A stretch of 64,000 nucleotides of DNA from Hemerocallis citrina (Eukaryota; Streptophyta; Magnoliopsida; Asparagales; Asphodelaceae): contig CM030360.1 of NCBI GenBank assembly GCA_017893485.1, forward strand, positions 149,000,147 to 149,064,146, written 5' to 3'. The position numbers were made by a program, and so were the translations under genes. Below, piece after piece: positions 23,547 to 38,628 of this stretch. The notes beneath the pieces were generated by a model. That model made no database searches. It had not been told where the DNA came from and saw only the letters and a program-made list of their open reading frames with translations. Each line of letters opens with the position of its first letter. The stretch's first letter is position 1.

Positions 23547-25794
23547 ATGGCTAGAACAAGGCAGCCGAGAAGCCCTTCTGGTAGCGCTAGTGGTGCACCT
23601 ATGATGGAGGTAAGATTGATTATTATTATCGGTTTTAAATACGAATATGAATTTTATTGTCTCATTAATAACAATATTTCTCTTTGTTCGTATAGGTTGG
23701 TGGGTCTACACCTGCCGAGGCCGGTCCCTCATCTACTGCGTCCGTAGCTCCTCCTAGACCAGTGGACTCCAGTTTACTTTCGTTGCAATCCAGACACCGA
23801 TCGAAATCCGTATGGACTGGGTCCGCGAAGAAGTGCAACTTCCGGAAGCACGAACTTCTTCCATTCGACCCCCGTATCACTCCCTTCTTAGTTGAAGCCG
23901 GTTTCTACGGAGCTCGCTTTATGGGGGATGTGAAGCTTGACCGATCTCTACTTACAGCTCTAGTCGAACGATGGAGGCCGGAGAACTACACTTTCCACCT
24001 ACCAGTGGATGAGATGACCGTCACTCTCCAAGATGTAGCAATCATTACTGGCTTACCAATAGATGGGATCGCCGTGATGGGGAACATGGATTTTGACCGA
24101 GTACAAGTTGTTCGTGATCTGCTCGGTATCGATATTGATAAGTCCTTGATCCGAAAAAAAGTGGACGTTGAAAGAGAAATCATCAGAGATACTTCTGCTG
24201 ATTATGATGCCGATCTATTAGATCAAGCCTTAGAAGATGCGAAAGATAAGGCCGAAGCTGAATTCTGGACTGAAATCTTCGATGGGAAATCACTTCTACT
24301 GAGTTGGTTGAAATATCAATTCGACGGATTTTTGACGGAGACTTCGGACGATGAATCCATACGTTACTATACCCGTGCATATATTTTCAGCATGATCGGG
24401 GGAGTGATCTTCCCTAACTCATCTGGTGCGAGCGTGCCACTGATGTATTTACGCTTGTTGGAAAATTTTGCTTTCGCCGGCCGTTTCAGTTGGGGCAGTG
24501 CCGCATTGGCATCTCTATACAGGAATATGTGCTCATATGCATTAGGTGTCGTACAAATGGGTAGCCCGATGGTTCTTTTGCAGATCTGGAGTTGGGAACG
24601 CATCCACATCGGACGTCCCCGTATAATTGAACCAACGCCGGTTTGGTTGGCCGACCACCAGCTGTAGAGTTGTTACCCCCTTTAGGGGTATATTGGGCGG
24701 GGCGGCACACCTAGATCAATAACCCACGACAATCACTGACCTATTATAGAGATGAGTTAGATAACTTGCAGGACGAGTTCGTCAATTGGGAACCGTACTT
24801 GCCCGCAAGGTTGGCACGGGTTCCACCGATTTGTTTGGCCGGTGCCCTTTGGTTGACGGCTGCACCACTCGTCAATTTTTCTGTTGTTCAGTTCCAGTAC
24901 CCGGACAGAGTGATGCGGCAATTTGGATATCAGCAGAAGATTCCCGAAGTTCGGTCTTATGATAAAAAATTGCACGAGGTGAGAGGAACCGGTCGAGTGC
25001 CCAACTTTGATTGGGCTGATTTTCACCGAGTCCATGTGGCAAACTAGAACACCATGCGGTATCAGATGACACCGAATATGTTAACTTTCGCTATACCGTT
25101 CGATGGCTCGTTCCAGCATGTATACATGACGTGGTACAGGCGCATTACACAGTTGTATGTTTCTCCACAAGCCGCTGTACCAGCCAGTTGCAAATTTCGA
25201 TTCCCCCTGCCGAGGAAGAACCAGCCCCTGCATATTCCTCTTCCCAGCTGATGTATCAACCGAAGGCATCGACGTATCGGAACTTGGTTAGTACTTTTTT
25301 ACGCAATTTCATACATTTAGTATGCATGTATTGTTATGATATAAGGATAGAATGATAAATTATTGTACATGTTGTTTAAATTGAAATTTCCAACCTTATG
25401 TAGATTGAAAACACATGGGAGACCGTTCGGGTAGCTACTCATGTTTTGAAGAGTAAGGTACCTAAGAACGTTAAGGAAATCATGCGGGAGATTCTAAAGC
25501 CGTGCCGCCGTAGTCTCGAAGAGGTTGGTGAAGGTCCACAACTTGATACATATTTAAAATCTAACGTGGTACTTCTCCGGCGAAAACAAACTGTGACTAG
25601 GCGGGGAATTCGCATCACCGAGCCGCAACAGGTTCAACACCAACAACCACCTCAAGAAGATGAGGAGGAGCAATGGGAAGATGACCCTCAATCTCCCTAA
25701 AACCGAAGGTAGAAGACGGAATCCTCAACGAAAGAGGAACCCACCCAATCAATTTACACCAAGTGGTCGCAAACCGCGTGGTCGTAAAAGGTAG
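23547..25794 (+). pseudogene. MULE-1 plant mobile domain (PMD) gene, broken
   Basis: The predicted 5'-UTR intron ends CATCCACAG at 23542 and exon 1 begins MARTRQPRSP (23547-23609). An 86-bp GT/AG intron ends at 23695. Exon 2 encodes the PMD (aminotransferase-like mobile domain) with LLTALVERWRPENYTFHLPV, MTVTLQDVAIITGLPIDG and FSWGSAALASLYRNM. Lesions: frame loss at 24665-24765, a TAG at 25045 where MULE-2 has Trp, a frameshift near 25190 and another near 25697. The last exon (from about 25404) has the ENTW, LEEVGEGP and basic C-terminal segments of MULE-2's exon 2, ending GRKPRGRKR. PMD proteins such as Arabidopsis MAIN and MAIL1 act in the nucleus in gene expression and transposon silencing; the role of the MULE copy is unknown. 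Confidence 0.88.
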
Positions 25795-26254
25795 TATCTA
25801 ACAATAGGTTGGTTAGTGGTATTTTATTGTTTGGTTTTTTGATTTTATTTTGTTCAAATGACTAAGAACGACTGTTTGTTTCTATGTTTGTAAATGTTGT
25901 AGATAATTACCGGGCATCCTCAGAACTCAACCATGAAGATAGCTGAATCGATCCATGTACAGGGCTTCATTGTTGAGATGAATTTTTTTGTAGTGAATGA
26001 CTTGTAATAGGTAGTTGAAAAAAATACAGAAATTAAGTTGAACGATTTACTGAGATTAGTATTTGCTAATGAATGCCTTATTTTATGTCTTCACATATAT
26101 ATTTTTGCGAACATGGATTTCTGAGTTGTTGTAGTATGATATATATATGTTGTTGTATTGTTTTGAACTGAGTTTCTTAATTCTTGTGCTATGAATTGTT
26201 GTTGTGAGGTTGTATTTTCACCAAGACACCTGTACTGATTTTCTTCCGAAATAT
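25795..26254. other. PMD 3' flank, no gene seen
   Basis: AT-rich sequence after the PMD stop, probably the 3' UTR and terminator region. Nothing else is recognisable. Confidence 0.5.
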
Positions 26255-26605
26255 CTCTACATAACCCGTCATTGGTGATGACCTTTTACTCACACCTAAA
26301 CCGTCATCGACAATAACGGGTTAAGAAGACATATAATAGCAGAAGATTTTTAATCAGGCCTGTAGTGAGTGTTGTTCTGCCGAAATAGCTCTACTTAACT
26401 CGTTATTGTGAATAATGGGTTAAGGTCACTTAACCCGTTATCCACAATGACGGGTTAAGTAGACATATATTGGCCGAAGAATTTTAAACTCAGGTCTTTA
26501 GATGATAAAGTTCTGCCAAAATATCCCTACTTAACCCGTTATTGTGAATAACGGGTTAAGTGATCTTAACCTGTTATTCACAATAACGGGTTAAGTAGAA
26601 AGGTA
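26255..26605. repeat. MULE-1 central palindrome cluster a (three units)
   Basis: Each unit is two adjacent palindromes of the form TTAACCCGTTATT-nnn-AATAACGGGTTAA, with loops complementary to each other (GTG and CAC at 26530-26600). The unit is enclosed in outer inverted arms TTCTGCC(A/G)AAATA..CTACTTAA. The unit as a whole is therefore a palindrome of palindromes, about 120 nt. Confidence 0.9.
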
Positions 26606-26796
26606 TTTTTATGCTTTCTACAAATTTCTCTTCACTCTTTGCGAGAATTATCTCCTGAACTGTGCAAAGTGACATTAATATGCCCATAATTGTTTATATT
26701 TTTTATTAATTTCTATTTATTGCCACGTAACTAACCACTATAAATTTGTTAACATTATAGGTGGTGTAAAAGTTCATAAAATAAAATATCATAAGT

Positions 26797-26890
26797 AACC
26801 TAGGGTAAGGGTTAGGTTAAGATAGGGTTAGTCTAGGGTTAGGGTTATGGTAAGATAGAGTTAGGGTAAGGTAGGGTTATGGGTTAGTAG
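26797..26890. repeat. Degenerate telomere-like repeats (TTAGGG sense)
   Basis: Repeated TAGGGTTAGGGTTA-like words with changes. Plant telomeres are TTTAGGG; the units here are irregular, so this is an internal derived repeat. The opposite orientation is found at 28300-28410. Confidence 0.7.
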
Positions 26891-27174
26891 TGAGTGTTTG
26901 TTTTTTGTTTTGATTAATTAGATTAATATTTGTCAAATGTGCCTAGTCTTGCGTTATACCAACGTCACCCAGCTATCCCACTAATTCTCCTTCTTCATCT
27001 CTAACCTGATCTTTCCATAATGAACTTGTTCTACTACATGTGATCAGATCCAGTTCTTGATGGCCAAGTAATTGGATCTGGTGGTGTGGCGCTCTAATAA
27101 CGGGTTTAGGCTTTTCCATTAGGGATACCATCATCATCACAGCGAGATTCCACATCTGTATTAGTCTTCTTGTA

Positions 27175-28050
27175 CATGCATGTGGGAATGTACATATGGT
27201 TTTTCCCATATATAGTGTACATGTGGTAATCTACATGTGGTTTTTCCCATATATAGGCTACATGTGGTTATGTACTTTAGGTTTTTCCCATATTAAACTT
27301 GTTCTACTACGAAGAGAAAAAGATTTGACGCTCCCGCCTTTCTCTCTCTTTAACATAACCAGACGTGATTTCAGAATTTCGTTCAAATCCCCCAAATCTC
27401 GCAGTTTTGAACAAAATCATCCAAAACCCTAGAATCTCTCTTCAATCGTCAATGGAGTTACGTTACTGCTCCAACGAAGAGAGACCAGCACGAACGTCGT
27501 TAACTTGCTTTTACAAAAAAAAGGGTTAGGCTACTCCGAAACTAATTAGATCCAGTTCTTCATGGCCAAGTAATTGGATCTGATGACGTGGCGCATCTGG
27601 TTAGGCTTTTCCAACAGGGATATCAGCATCATCACATGTGGGGATCTAGACGTGGTTTTTCTCACATATAGTCTACATGTGGGGATCTACATGTGATTTT
27701 CCCCACATATAGGCTACATGTGGGGATCTACATGTGGTTTTTTCCACATATAGACTACATGTGGTTTTTTCCGTTACATGTGGGGATCTACACTAGGTTT
27801 TTTTCATAATGAACTTGTTGTACTACATGTGATCACACCTCTTCTTCCCAATCTTGTGGAATTCTTCCCAGTAGCATGTCTATTATTCAAGACAAACATG
27901 TGGGAATCTACATATGGTTTTTCCGATATATTAGCTACATGTGGGAATCTACATATGGTTTTTCTGATATATTAGCTACATGTGGAAATCTACATGTGTT
28001 TTTTCACATATATATGCTACATGTAGGGATCTACATGTGGCTATGTACTT
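27175..28050. repeat. ACATGTGG-rich tandem repeats and short duplications
   Basis: Units of about 40 bp built from ACATGTGGGGATCTACATGTGG and TTTTTCCCACATATAGGCT are found at 27180-27300 and 27630-28050, often palindromic at ACATGT. A segment near 26980-27130 (ATCCAGTTCTT..GCCAAGTAATTGGATCTG) is repeated near 27550. The 27300-27530 part looks like a CT-rich plant leader (AAAACCCTAGAATC). Possibly a nested, decayed element; no gene. Confidence 0.65.
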
Positions 28051-28299
28051 TAGGTTTTTATGAAACAAAATACAAATTAATTTGTGTTAATTTTTATATT
28101 CGTTTGATGGTATCGATTTTATATCGGTTAGTTACGTAGCTAGGAATGGAAATAAATAAAAATACAAACAAAAAAACATATATATGAATGTCTATTTTGT
28201 AGAGTTCGGAAGACAATGTATGTAAAGAGTGGAGAGGCCCTAACCAAACCAAGGATAAACCAAAATAAGATCTTACCGTAAATGTCTTCCTTGCAATAA

Positions 28300-28410
28300 C
28301 CTTAACCCTACAATAATCCTAACCAAATCCCTAACCCCCGCTAACCCTAACCCTGCCCTTAACCTACTGTAACCCTACTCTAACCCTACAAAGTACTCTA
28401 ACCCAACCAA
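28300..28410. repeat. Degenerate telomere-like repeats (CCCTAA sense)
   Basis: Repeated CTAACCCTAACCCTG-like words, inverted with respect to 26797-26890. The 1.4-kb span between them may be a nested element with telomere-like ends. Nothing recognisable in 28411-28694. Confidence 0.7.
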
Positions 28411-28694
28411 AAATTATATCTAACATAATTATTTAAACCGAATTCGCTGAATGAACAGAAATGTTTTAAAAATATATTTGTTTACAAACAAAATTTGAAA
28501 TCGCGTAACGAACATCTCTGGAAAGCTGATTATATAAAATTTTATAAGCAGATTTTTTGCAGCAGGTTTTAGTAGGGTCAAAGTGGTGTTTGAATAATTT
28601 ATCATAAATTGTTTTCATTAAGTGAACTACTTTATATGTTATATTTACAAACTTGTTTATAAATTTTTTTTCATGCAATTTAATAATTATCAGT

Positions 28695-29065
28695 ACTGCC
28701 GATATAGGTACACTTAATCCGTTATTTAGGATAACGGATTACGTGTACTTAACCCGTTATCGTCAATAACGGATTAAGTTAACGTATATTGGCAGAACTT
28801 CACCATCTACTTATGCATGTAGTCATAAACTTCTGCAAATATAAGTGTACTTAACCCGTCGTTGGTGATAACGGGTTACGTAAACTTAACCCGTTATCCA
28901 TAACAACGGGTTACGTTGACAAATATTGGCAGTGGTTCATCATGTATAGACCAGGTATTGGCATAAAGGACTGTATATATTTCTCTACTTAACCCGTCGT
29001 TGGTGACGAAGGGTTAAGTGTACTTAACCCGTCGTCACCAACAACGGCTTAAGTAGAGATATATA
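28695..29065. repeat. MULE-1 central palindrome cluster b (three units)
   Basis: Three double-palindrome units at about 28695-28795, 28845-28930 and 28975-29065. They use the same TTAA(C/T)CCGTTAT core arms as cluster a, with GGCAGAA/TTCTGC outer arms. Confidence 0.88.
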
Positions 29066-29600
29066 TGCAGAACTAATTTGTAGACATGGTCATGCTTGCT
29101 GTCCTTGTTGCTGCTTTTTGGAGAAGTGTATCATAGTTTTTGATTTTTGTATCAATGTGTTGAGAAGTGTATCACAATTTACTTCTTGTCTTCTTCTTCT
29201 TCTTGTTTTAATCCCTTCTAGTTTGCTGTGCATCTTGGCAGGCATGATTGCTGTCATGCACCCCTCCTTCTTCATTTTCCTATAACTAAGCTTATTGAGT
29301 TCATCGCTTAAATAACAATGAGTTCAATGTAGAGAAGAAAGGGAAAAAAGAGGGAGGAGACACTTCAAATCTCATTGTACAAAAAAAGTATGAGGAGCCA
29401 ATCTTTTCTTCTTCTCTTCAAGATAATCTTTTCTTCTTGAAGGGGGAAGAAGTTTGAGTTATAAAAAAATCTGAGTTCAAAGAGGGTCACCTTCAATTGT
29501 TGTTCTTCAATACATAGATTGCTGTTATTCAGGTGCAAAGTTTGAGTTATAAAAAAAGAAGCTGAAGATACAGGAGTAGAGAGACTTGTGCATGTCCACT

Positions 29601-30108
29601 TTAGTGTACAAGTGCATGTTGGGTTTCTCTCGAAGGGGTTGGGAGGACCGCCGACTCTGCCCTTTTTTTTCCTTCATTCCCCTTAGTCTTCTTTTTTCGG
29701 GCTTTTAGAGTGTATGCATAAGTAGCAATTGTCCTCCTTTCATACACATTCATTCTCTATTGTTACACAGAGTGTCAAAATTCTCTGCATTCGTAGGACG
29801 GAGTAGTGATGGGTGTCACAATATATTCATGGTACTTTTCAGCTTCTTGGCATGCACACCTCACGATCATGCAACAAATAGTACGAATATGAGGAGTGCG
29901 TGTCAAGAAGTTGTCAAGTACTTTGAACATACGGTTACACCCACTACTACTCCATCCCACGAAGTGGAGAATTTTTACCTCTGTGTAATAGTAGTAAACT
30001 AAATTGTATGCAGGGGGGATAACTGCTACTTATGCATTCAAAAAAAGGCAGAGTCAACGGTCCTTCCTACCTCTTTGAGAAGAAACCCAGCATGTACTTG
30101 TATACTAA
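29601..30108. repeat. 508-bp foldback (long imperfect hairpin)
   Basis: The left arm starts TTAGTGTACAAGTGCATGTT and the right arm ends with its reverse CATGTACTTGTATACTAA. The match continues through GGACCGCCGACTCTGCC / GGCAGAGTCAACGGTCC and TTCGTAGGACGGAGTAGTG / reverse. The arms reach almost to the centre (loop near 29870-29900), so the whole segment can fold into one long stem with mismatches. There is no coding content. It could be a foldback MITE or a source of small RNA. Confidence 0.8.
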
Positions 30109-30324
30109 ATTAATTTCAATTTTGGAGTAGAGTGTCAAAGGATGACTTTGTAATATCAATTTTGCTTGAGTTATGTACGCATTCTATGTATCTTCAAACA
30201 ACATGTTCTTGCCAGTTTGTAATGTCTGATGTATGAACAAATTTGTTGTTGCGAATGACTTGTTGTGAATGAAAAATTTGTATATGTATCAACAAAAGAA
30301 GATATTGCCTACACAGTCGAAAGT

Positions 30325-30560
30325 TCTGTAAAAAATCTCTACCTAACTCGTTATTACCAATGACGACTTAGGTGATCTTAACCCGTCAACGCCAATAATG
30401 GGTAAAGTGGAGAGATATTGGCAGGACTTCACCCCCTACAGACCAAGTATTGATTAAGGACTGCCAATATCTATCTCCTTAATCCGTTATTCAAGATAAC
30501 GGGTTAAGTGATCTTAACCCGTTATCCCCAATAACGGGTTTAGTAGAGAGTAATTGGCAG
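30325..30560. repeat. MULE-1 central palindrome cluster c (two units)
   Basis: Units at about 30325-30430 and 30465-30560 with TTAACCCGTTATC core arms and outer CTGCCAATAT / ATATTGGCAG arms. Confidence 0.88.
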
Positions 30561-31074
30561 CCCTTGATCAATACTGCATACATTTTCACAATTTTCCACA
30601 ACATAGATATATCATCCAGAAACACACAATCTGCAACACAAATAATAAATCTGTACACATCGGCATCGGGTTGCCCAAATTGCACACATTTTCAAAATTC
30701 ACAAATTTCAATATAAATTAATATTCGCTACCCAATTACAAGATCAAAACCCACAATAACATGTGTGGTTCACAAATACACAACATGCACACATACAGAG
30801 ATTACACTCTGATTAAATACATCAATAGGTTAATTGTACCAAATAGATACGTTCAATTAACCACATATATACAATCAAAAGTAAGGAATTTTTCAACGCA
30901 TTGCTTTTTTCCATGGGCACGATTTTATGTTTCATTCCGGACCTACACCAAAAAAAAAAAAGTTAATAATCGAGTCGAAATTAATAATTATCTGCACAAC
31001 AAAATAAAAAATTAAGCAATTATTCGTTTTTTATCTTGAAAGTTTGATATGACATACATAACACGAAAAACTCC
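30561..31074. other. 3' flank of the FAR1-type gene, no gene seen
   Basis: AT-rich sequence with CACA-rich words; likely the transposase 3' UTR/terminator region. Nothing further is recognisable. Confidence 0.45.
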
Positions 31075-33418
31075 TTAGCACGAATCTTCACCTTCATCAT
31101 CATCACTCTCTCCAGCGTTTGGAGCTTCTTCGTACCCTACCGATCCACTAAATAAGGAAGAAGAATGGGTTAGTATCGACTACAACAAGCTTACATTCAT
31201 TGAGTCCAATTAACAAATACAAAAATCTCTGATATAAATACCTTGCTATATTTTTTGGGCAATTCCGTAAATCGTAACCTACGACACGAAGACATGTCCT
31301 GCAAAGTCTTGGCCTCTTCGTTTTTTGGCCTTCTCTGATAGACTTCAACCTTTTCCCTTTAAGCCTCCCCTTTGTGCTGCACTGCACGGGGTCACCTACA
31401 TGTGCATGTGCATGTGTATGTCCACCACTCTTAGGTTGTGCGCTACCTTCGTGTGGCGTGCTATTCACTGATTTAGTGTTAGCAAAGTCTTCGATTCCCT
31501 TGAGCATGTGGTCGAGCATGTACTTGTACCCTTGCTCTGAAGAACAACCAAGATCGACCAAATGTCTTGAGTGCATAGTTAGTTCACAATAACGAGAGGC
31601 AAAATTGTCGCCCATACTATTGGAAACCGGTATGCTGCTTCTTCTCAGTTGATCCCTGGTCCATCGCTTACAAATATATTGCTCGGGTAGTGCAGTGTGA
31701 TCTATGAACCGAATAACTGCCAATAGATGTTTGCAGGGAATGCCTACGAAGCTGTACATGGCACAAGGGCATTTAGCAATTTGAGTGATTTTACAATAAG
31801 AAATCACCCTCCCCGGTTCTGAATTTCCACAAACTGTACAGAATAAGCTGCACTATCCGGTGTATCCATACTCGCAATTAAACTCACATTAAGTAATAAG
31901 CTTTTTACAACTTCTTGTTGAAATTTATAGAAAATCTTCAGAGTGTATGTTCACGCCATTTGTGACTCCAATGCCCATTCGGTCTTCAATTTTGGTATCT
32001 CCTCGCGATTACGATGTGTTTCTTTAAGTTCATCGTGTCTTTGTTTCACTAAGAGTCGGTCAAAGATGACGGCAAATTCATGTAATGAGTACTTCTTATG
32101 AGTATGGTGCTTCAAGGATGAATGTAGCGATTCACTACGTTGGGTACTCAACATGCCCCCCCAAAATGAGTCTCTTGCATACACGGGAGCCCATTTTTCG
32201 CGGATCTCAAACTTTTCCTACAACCATTTGTTATTCTCAAGTTTGTACCGGGAGATCAAATTATTCCACTTCTGTTCAAATCTGTTTTAAATTCCGTTAT
32301 GTAAATGATACTCTTCAAAGCATCCCTAAACTCGTCAACATTATTCGGCGTGCGCCCTTCATGCGGTAACTTATCCAAAATATGCCATATGCAATATCTA
32401 TGTGACGTGATTGGGAAAACTTTAGAAACTGCAGAAGTTATTTCACGATCCTCATCTGTCACGATGTTGATCGGATCGCATGGCATTGCTTCTCGTCACT
32501 TTTCAAAGAACCACTCAAATGAGGATGCCTTCTCATTGGGGATGAACCCACAACCTAGGAATTTTGATTGCCAATGATGGTTGAATCCAACAAATGGTAC
32601 GAACAACATCCCATATTGGTTTGTGTTGTAGGTAGCGTCAAAGCAGAGAACATCCCCGAATACTTCAAAATTCTTTCTAGCGATACCATCCACCCACATA
32701 CAATGTGACAATTGCCCTTCGGGATCACATTGGTAATCATAATAGAATAAAGGATCGGTCTCCTTTTTGGATTCAAAGAACTCAAGTAGCATTTGCCCGT
32801 CGTGTCCTTTTAAACCCTCCATCGCGTCTCTCCTGAGATTTCTGACATCGGTTTTAGTAAAACCAATTTTCTGATTACCTCCACTTGCACCTTCGAAGAA
32901 TAGCATTTGTTTGCATACAGGGACATTAGTTTCGGTAAGTTGACCAATTACTTTTTTATCTATCTTTGTCAATTCACGGTTTCGAGGTAGCAAGTGACGT
33001 CTACCGGGTGAAGTAAATTCGTGATTGTATGCTTCATTTAATGAATAAAGAATCCACGAATTACTTTGTGAATTACTTTGTGGGTTTAGTTTGACACGAA
33101 CGAAAGCTTTGCAACCCGTTCTAGAAGTTGTTCCTCGCCTAGCTTCATTATGATTATTCAGTGAGTCCCCGGCTTTATTACAAACATATGATTTATCCAC
33201 TACATCGTTTTCCTTGTATTTATTTCTATCCTTACGCATAGAGAATCCCGCACATTTGCAATATGATGAATAAAATTTTTCTGCTTCCTTTAGAGTGGGA
33301 AATGTCATACCAATCTTCGGTTTTAGGTGCTCATCAACATGAGGAAAAAACTCGCCAATTTGTTGTGCACGAACAAATTTCTCTCCGGCTACAGAACTTC
33401 CTTCAAAACTGTCCATAC
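31075..33418 (-). pseudogene. MULE-1 FAR1-related transposase, broken
   Basis: The acceptor TTTGTTAG at 33419 precedes GT-ATG (ATG at 33416-33414). The N-terminus carries a FAR1 DNA-binding domain (EAEKFYSSYCKCAGFSMRKD .. RTGCKAFVRVKL), followed by the MULE transposase core with DVLCFDATYNTNQYGM (first Asp) and INIVTDEDREI (second Asp). The SWIM zinc finger is CPCAMYSFVGIPCKHLL (about 31770-31720), then a CRTC..NCP knuckle. An intron 31241-31148 with consistent phase adds a short acidic last exon ending DSC. Lesions: in-frame TGA at 32496-32498, frameshift near 32260, TGA near 31950 and a frameshift near 31830. The predicted 2.1-kb 5'-UTR intron (33419-35559) holds the right hairpin array. 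Confidence 0.9.
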
Positions 33419-33479
33419 CTAACAAACCGTGAAAAGGAGAACAGTTAGGGGTACTAAACCGCTGTATTTGGTGTTTTTA

Positions 33480-36322
<2,843 letters not shown>

Positions 36323-36323
<1 letters not shown>

Positions 36324-36361
36324 ACACACACACACACACACACACACACAGATATATATAT
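36323..36361. repeat. (CA)n(TA)n microsatellite
   Basis: About 14 CA followed by a short TA run between MITE-A and MITE-B. Confidence 0.95.
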
Positions 36362-36531
36362 AGGGAAAAGGGGGTATGAGCAACATGCTCATTTAGTAAA
36401 TAAGCAATTGATGATGTGGCATACATGTGATTGGAAAATCCTTAAAATGGTTACTTGTCCAATGTATCACATGCATGCCACATAATCAATTGCTCATTTA
36501 CTGAATGAGCAAGTTGCTCATACCCCTTTTC

Positions 36532-36534
<3 letters not shown>
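36362..36534. mobile_element. MITE-B, TA-microsatellite-flanked
   Basis: About 173 bp with inverted repeats of about 60 bp: GGGAAAAGGGGGTATGAGCA at the left and GGGAAAAGGGGTATGAGCAA reversed at the right, continuing through GCTCATTTAGTAAATAAGCA. Both sides are TA repeats. Another copy of one end lies at 36574-36612, followed by (TA)n(CA)n to 36645. The layout recalls Micron-type elements of rice, which sit in TA microsatellites. Confidence 0.8.
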
Positions 36535-36578
<44 letters not shown>

Positions 36579-36612
36579 CTAAATGAGCAAGTTGCTCATA
36601 TTCCTTTTACCC

Positions 36613-36645
<33 letters not shown>

Positions 36646-36646
<1 letters not shown>

Positions 36647-38577
36647 TTTTTTCAAATTTCAAGGGGGCCGAACCATAAAAATTTAATAGACTTTGGGGTG
36701 TTTTAAAAAAAATTTCGGGGGGGCAGGCTCCTACTAAACTTCGTCCATGTTCTTAGAGGTGCAAACGGAGTAGAGGTATAACCGTACCCGTGTTTGTTCT
36801 CTTCCTGCGGATATGAATACGAATACGGATATTACTCGATAGGTATCTCAATAACCATATTTGATTTTTTCAAAAAAAGAAAGGATTCAAATTCGTATAT
36901 AATACAGATATTAACCAGCCATCGTTAATTGATACTAGTGGTTTTTAAGGAAATACTAGGTTTTCCCGTTGACACGTTCCTACGACACGTTTTCGGAACA
37001 GTGCACCTGGTTTGATTATATAAAATAGTTTTGGAGGTCCAGCAAATTAATTGAAGTAGAAAACATATTATATGAGGAAGTAGTATATCTACCTTTAAGC
37101 TCAACCATCGTCTTCTTGATCATTAGCTTGAACTTACCTGGAATGCATATAGTTTGTTAAAAACACTGCATAAAGTTTTTTTTAACTTTAGCATCAATTT
37201 CAAATGCTTGTAATAGTTATGCAAGGACATTATCATATAGGTTTTATAGAGTTTACACTAATTGCATAACCACTATGAGCAAGTCTAAATACAATGGTAA
37301 CGCAAGTGCAGGTGTGAAGGTATCTACAATACCAATAATCTAAATATTTGTTTGTCTAAGACTCAGTTTGCAATTGAAATACCTCTTATTAATATTTCAA
37401 CCAAAATGAAATGCATGAAGTTCTCAAAATTCTAAACCAAGCTAATCATTTCTTTTAACTACACTTTATCTTTCCATTGCACCTTTATAAAAAAAAATGG
37501 ATAAATAACAAATTTACTTTAGCTGTCTTTCTTGAGTGGAGAGTTTTGCACCATTTACTGGTAAACTCCAGTCATCCCAATCCTATATATCCAAACATAT
37601 ACTAAAAGTTCTTATATGTTATGTTATCTATGGTTTCTAATAACCCGTGAAGGGAACATTTCACGATAGTATTTTCTCTTGTAGTAAAAAAAATTAATGT
37701 TGTATATTTGCTAAGTTATTTTAGGTTGCTGATCAGCTTACCTGTCCTGCTATTTTTTGGAAGCCCAAATTGAGGCCACCAAATAACCCATCTCTCACTT
37801 GCGTACACCTTAAATTAAAACCAATAAAAAAGCAAATAAATCACCAAATTAAAATTTTTTAAACCAAAAAATAAAATAATCATACCTCTCTGAACTTAGA
37901 TCTCATGCACACACAAAATTCGAGTCAGCAAAAAACTGATTAATCCCCTGCACATACAAAATTAAAAATTAGAATGAGAATTTGGTTAATGAGATGAAAT
38001 TATAGTTGTCGCATCGCATATTGGGGCTCTCGATTCGGTGGAAAGGAGTCGCCGATACGGAGTCACTTAATATTCACGCTCAATTTGGTGGAGGGGAATT
38101 ATCGATACGGAATCTGCAGCGGATCAGATATCGACGACGACCTCTTGATTGGGGTTCGACATTGGATTTGGATTCGGATTTGCTTTGAGATTTTCAAATT
38201 TTCAAGTTTTTAAAATTTTAAAATTTTTAAAATTAAAAATGATATATTTTAAAAATTCAAAAATTTTCAAAATTTTAATTTTTTTTAATTTTAAATTTTT
38301 TTAAAATTTTATTTATAAAATTTTTTTTAAAAAAATTTAAATTAATTTTTATAATTTTTTTATAATTTTTTTTTGAATTATTAAAAGTTTTTAAAGTTTT
38401 AATTTTTTTTGAATTTTAAAAATTTTAAATTAATTTTTGTAAAGTTTTTAATTTTTTTAAAATAATTTTTTATAAGTTTTTGATTTTTTTTTGAATTATT
38501 TTTGAAGTTTTTAAATTTTTAAATTTTTTTAATCTTTTTAAAAAAATTTTAAAATTTTTATTTTCTTAATTTTTTGA

Positions 38578-38628
<51 letters not shown>

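Noticed and set aside
26797..28410. Telomere or chromosome end
   Set aside because: The repeats are irregular, short, inverted to each other and embedded in a transposon.
29601..30108. Calling the foldback a microRNA gene
   Set aside because: The stem is long enough, but no mature sequence, target or expression can be judged from the DNA alone.
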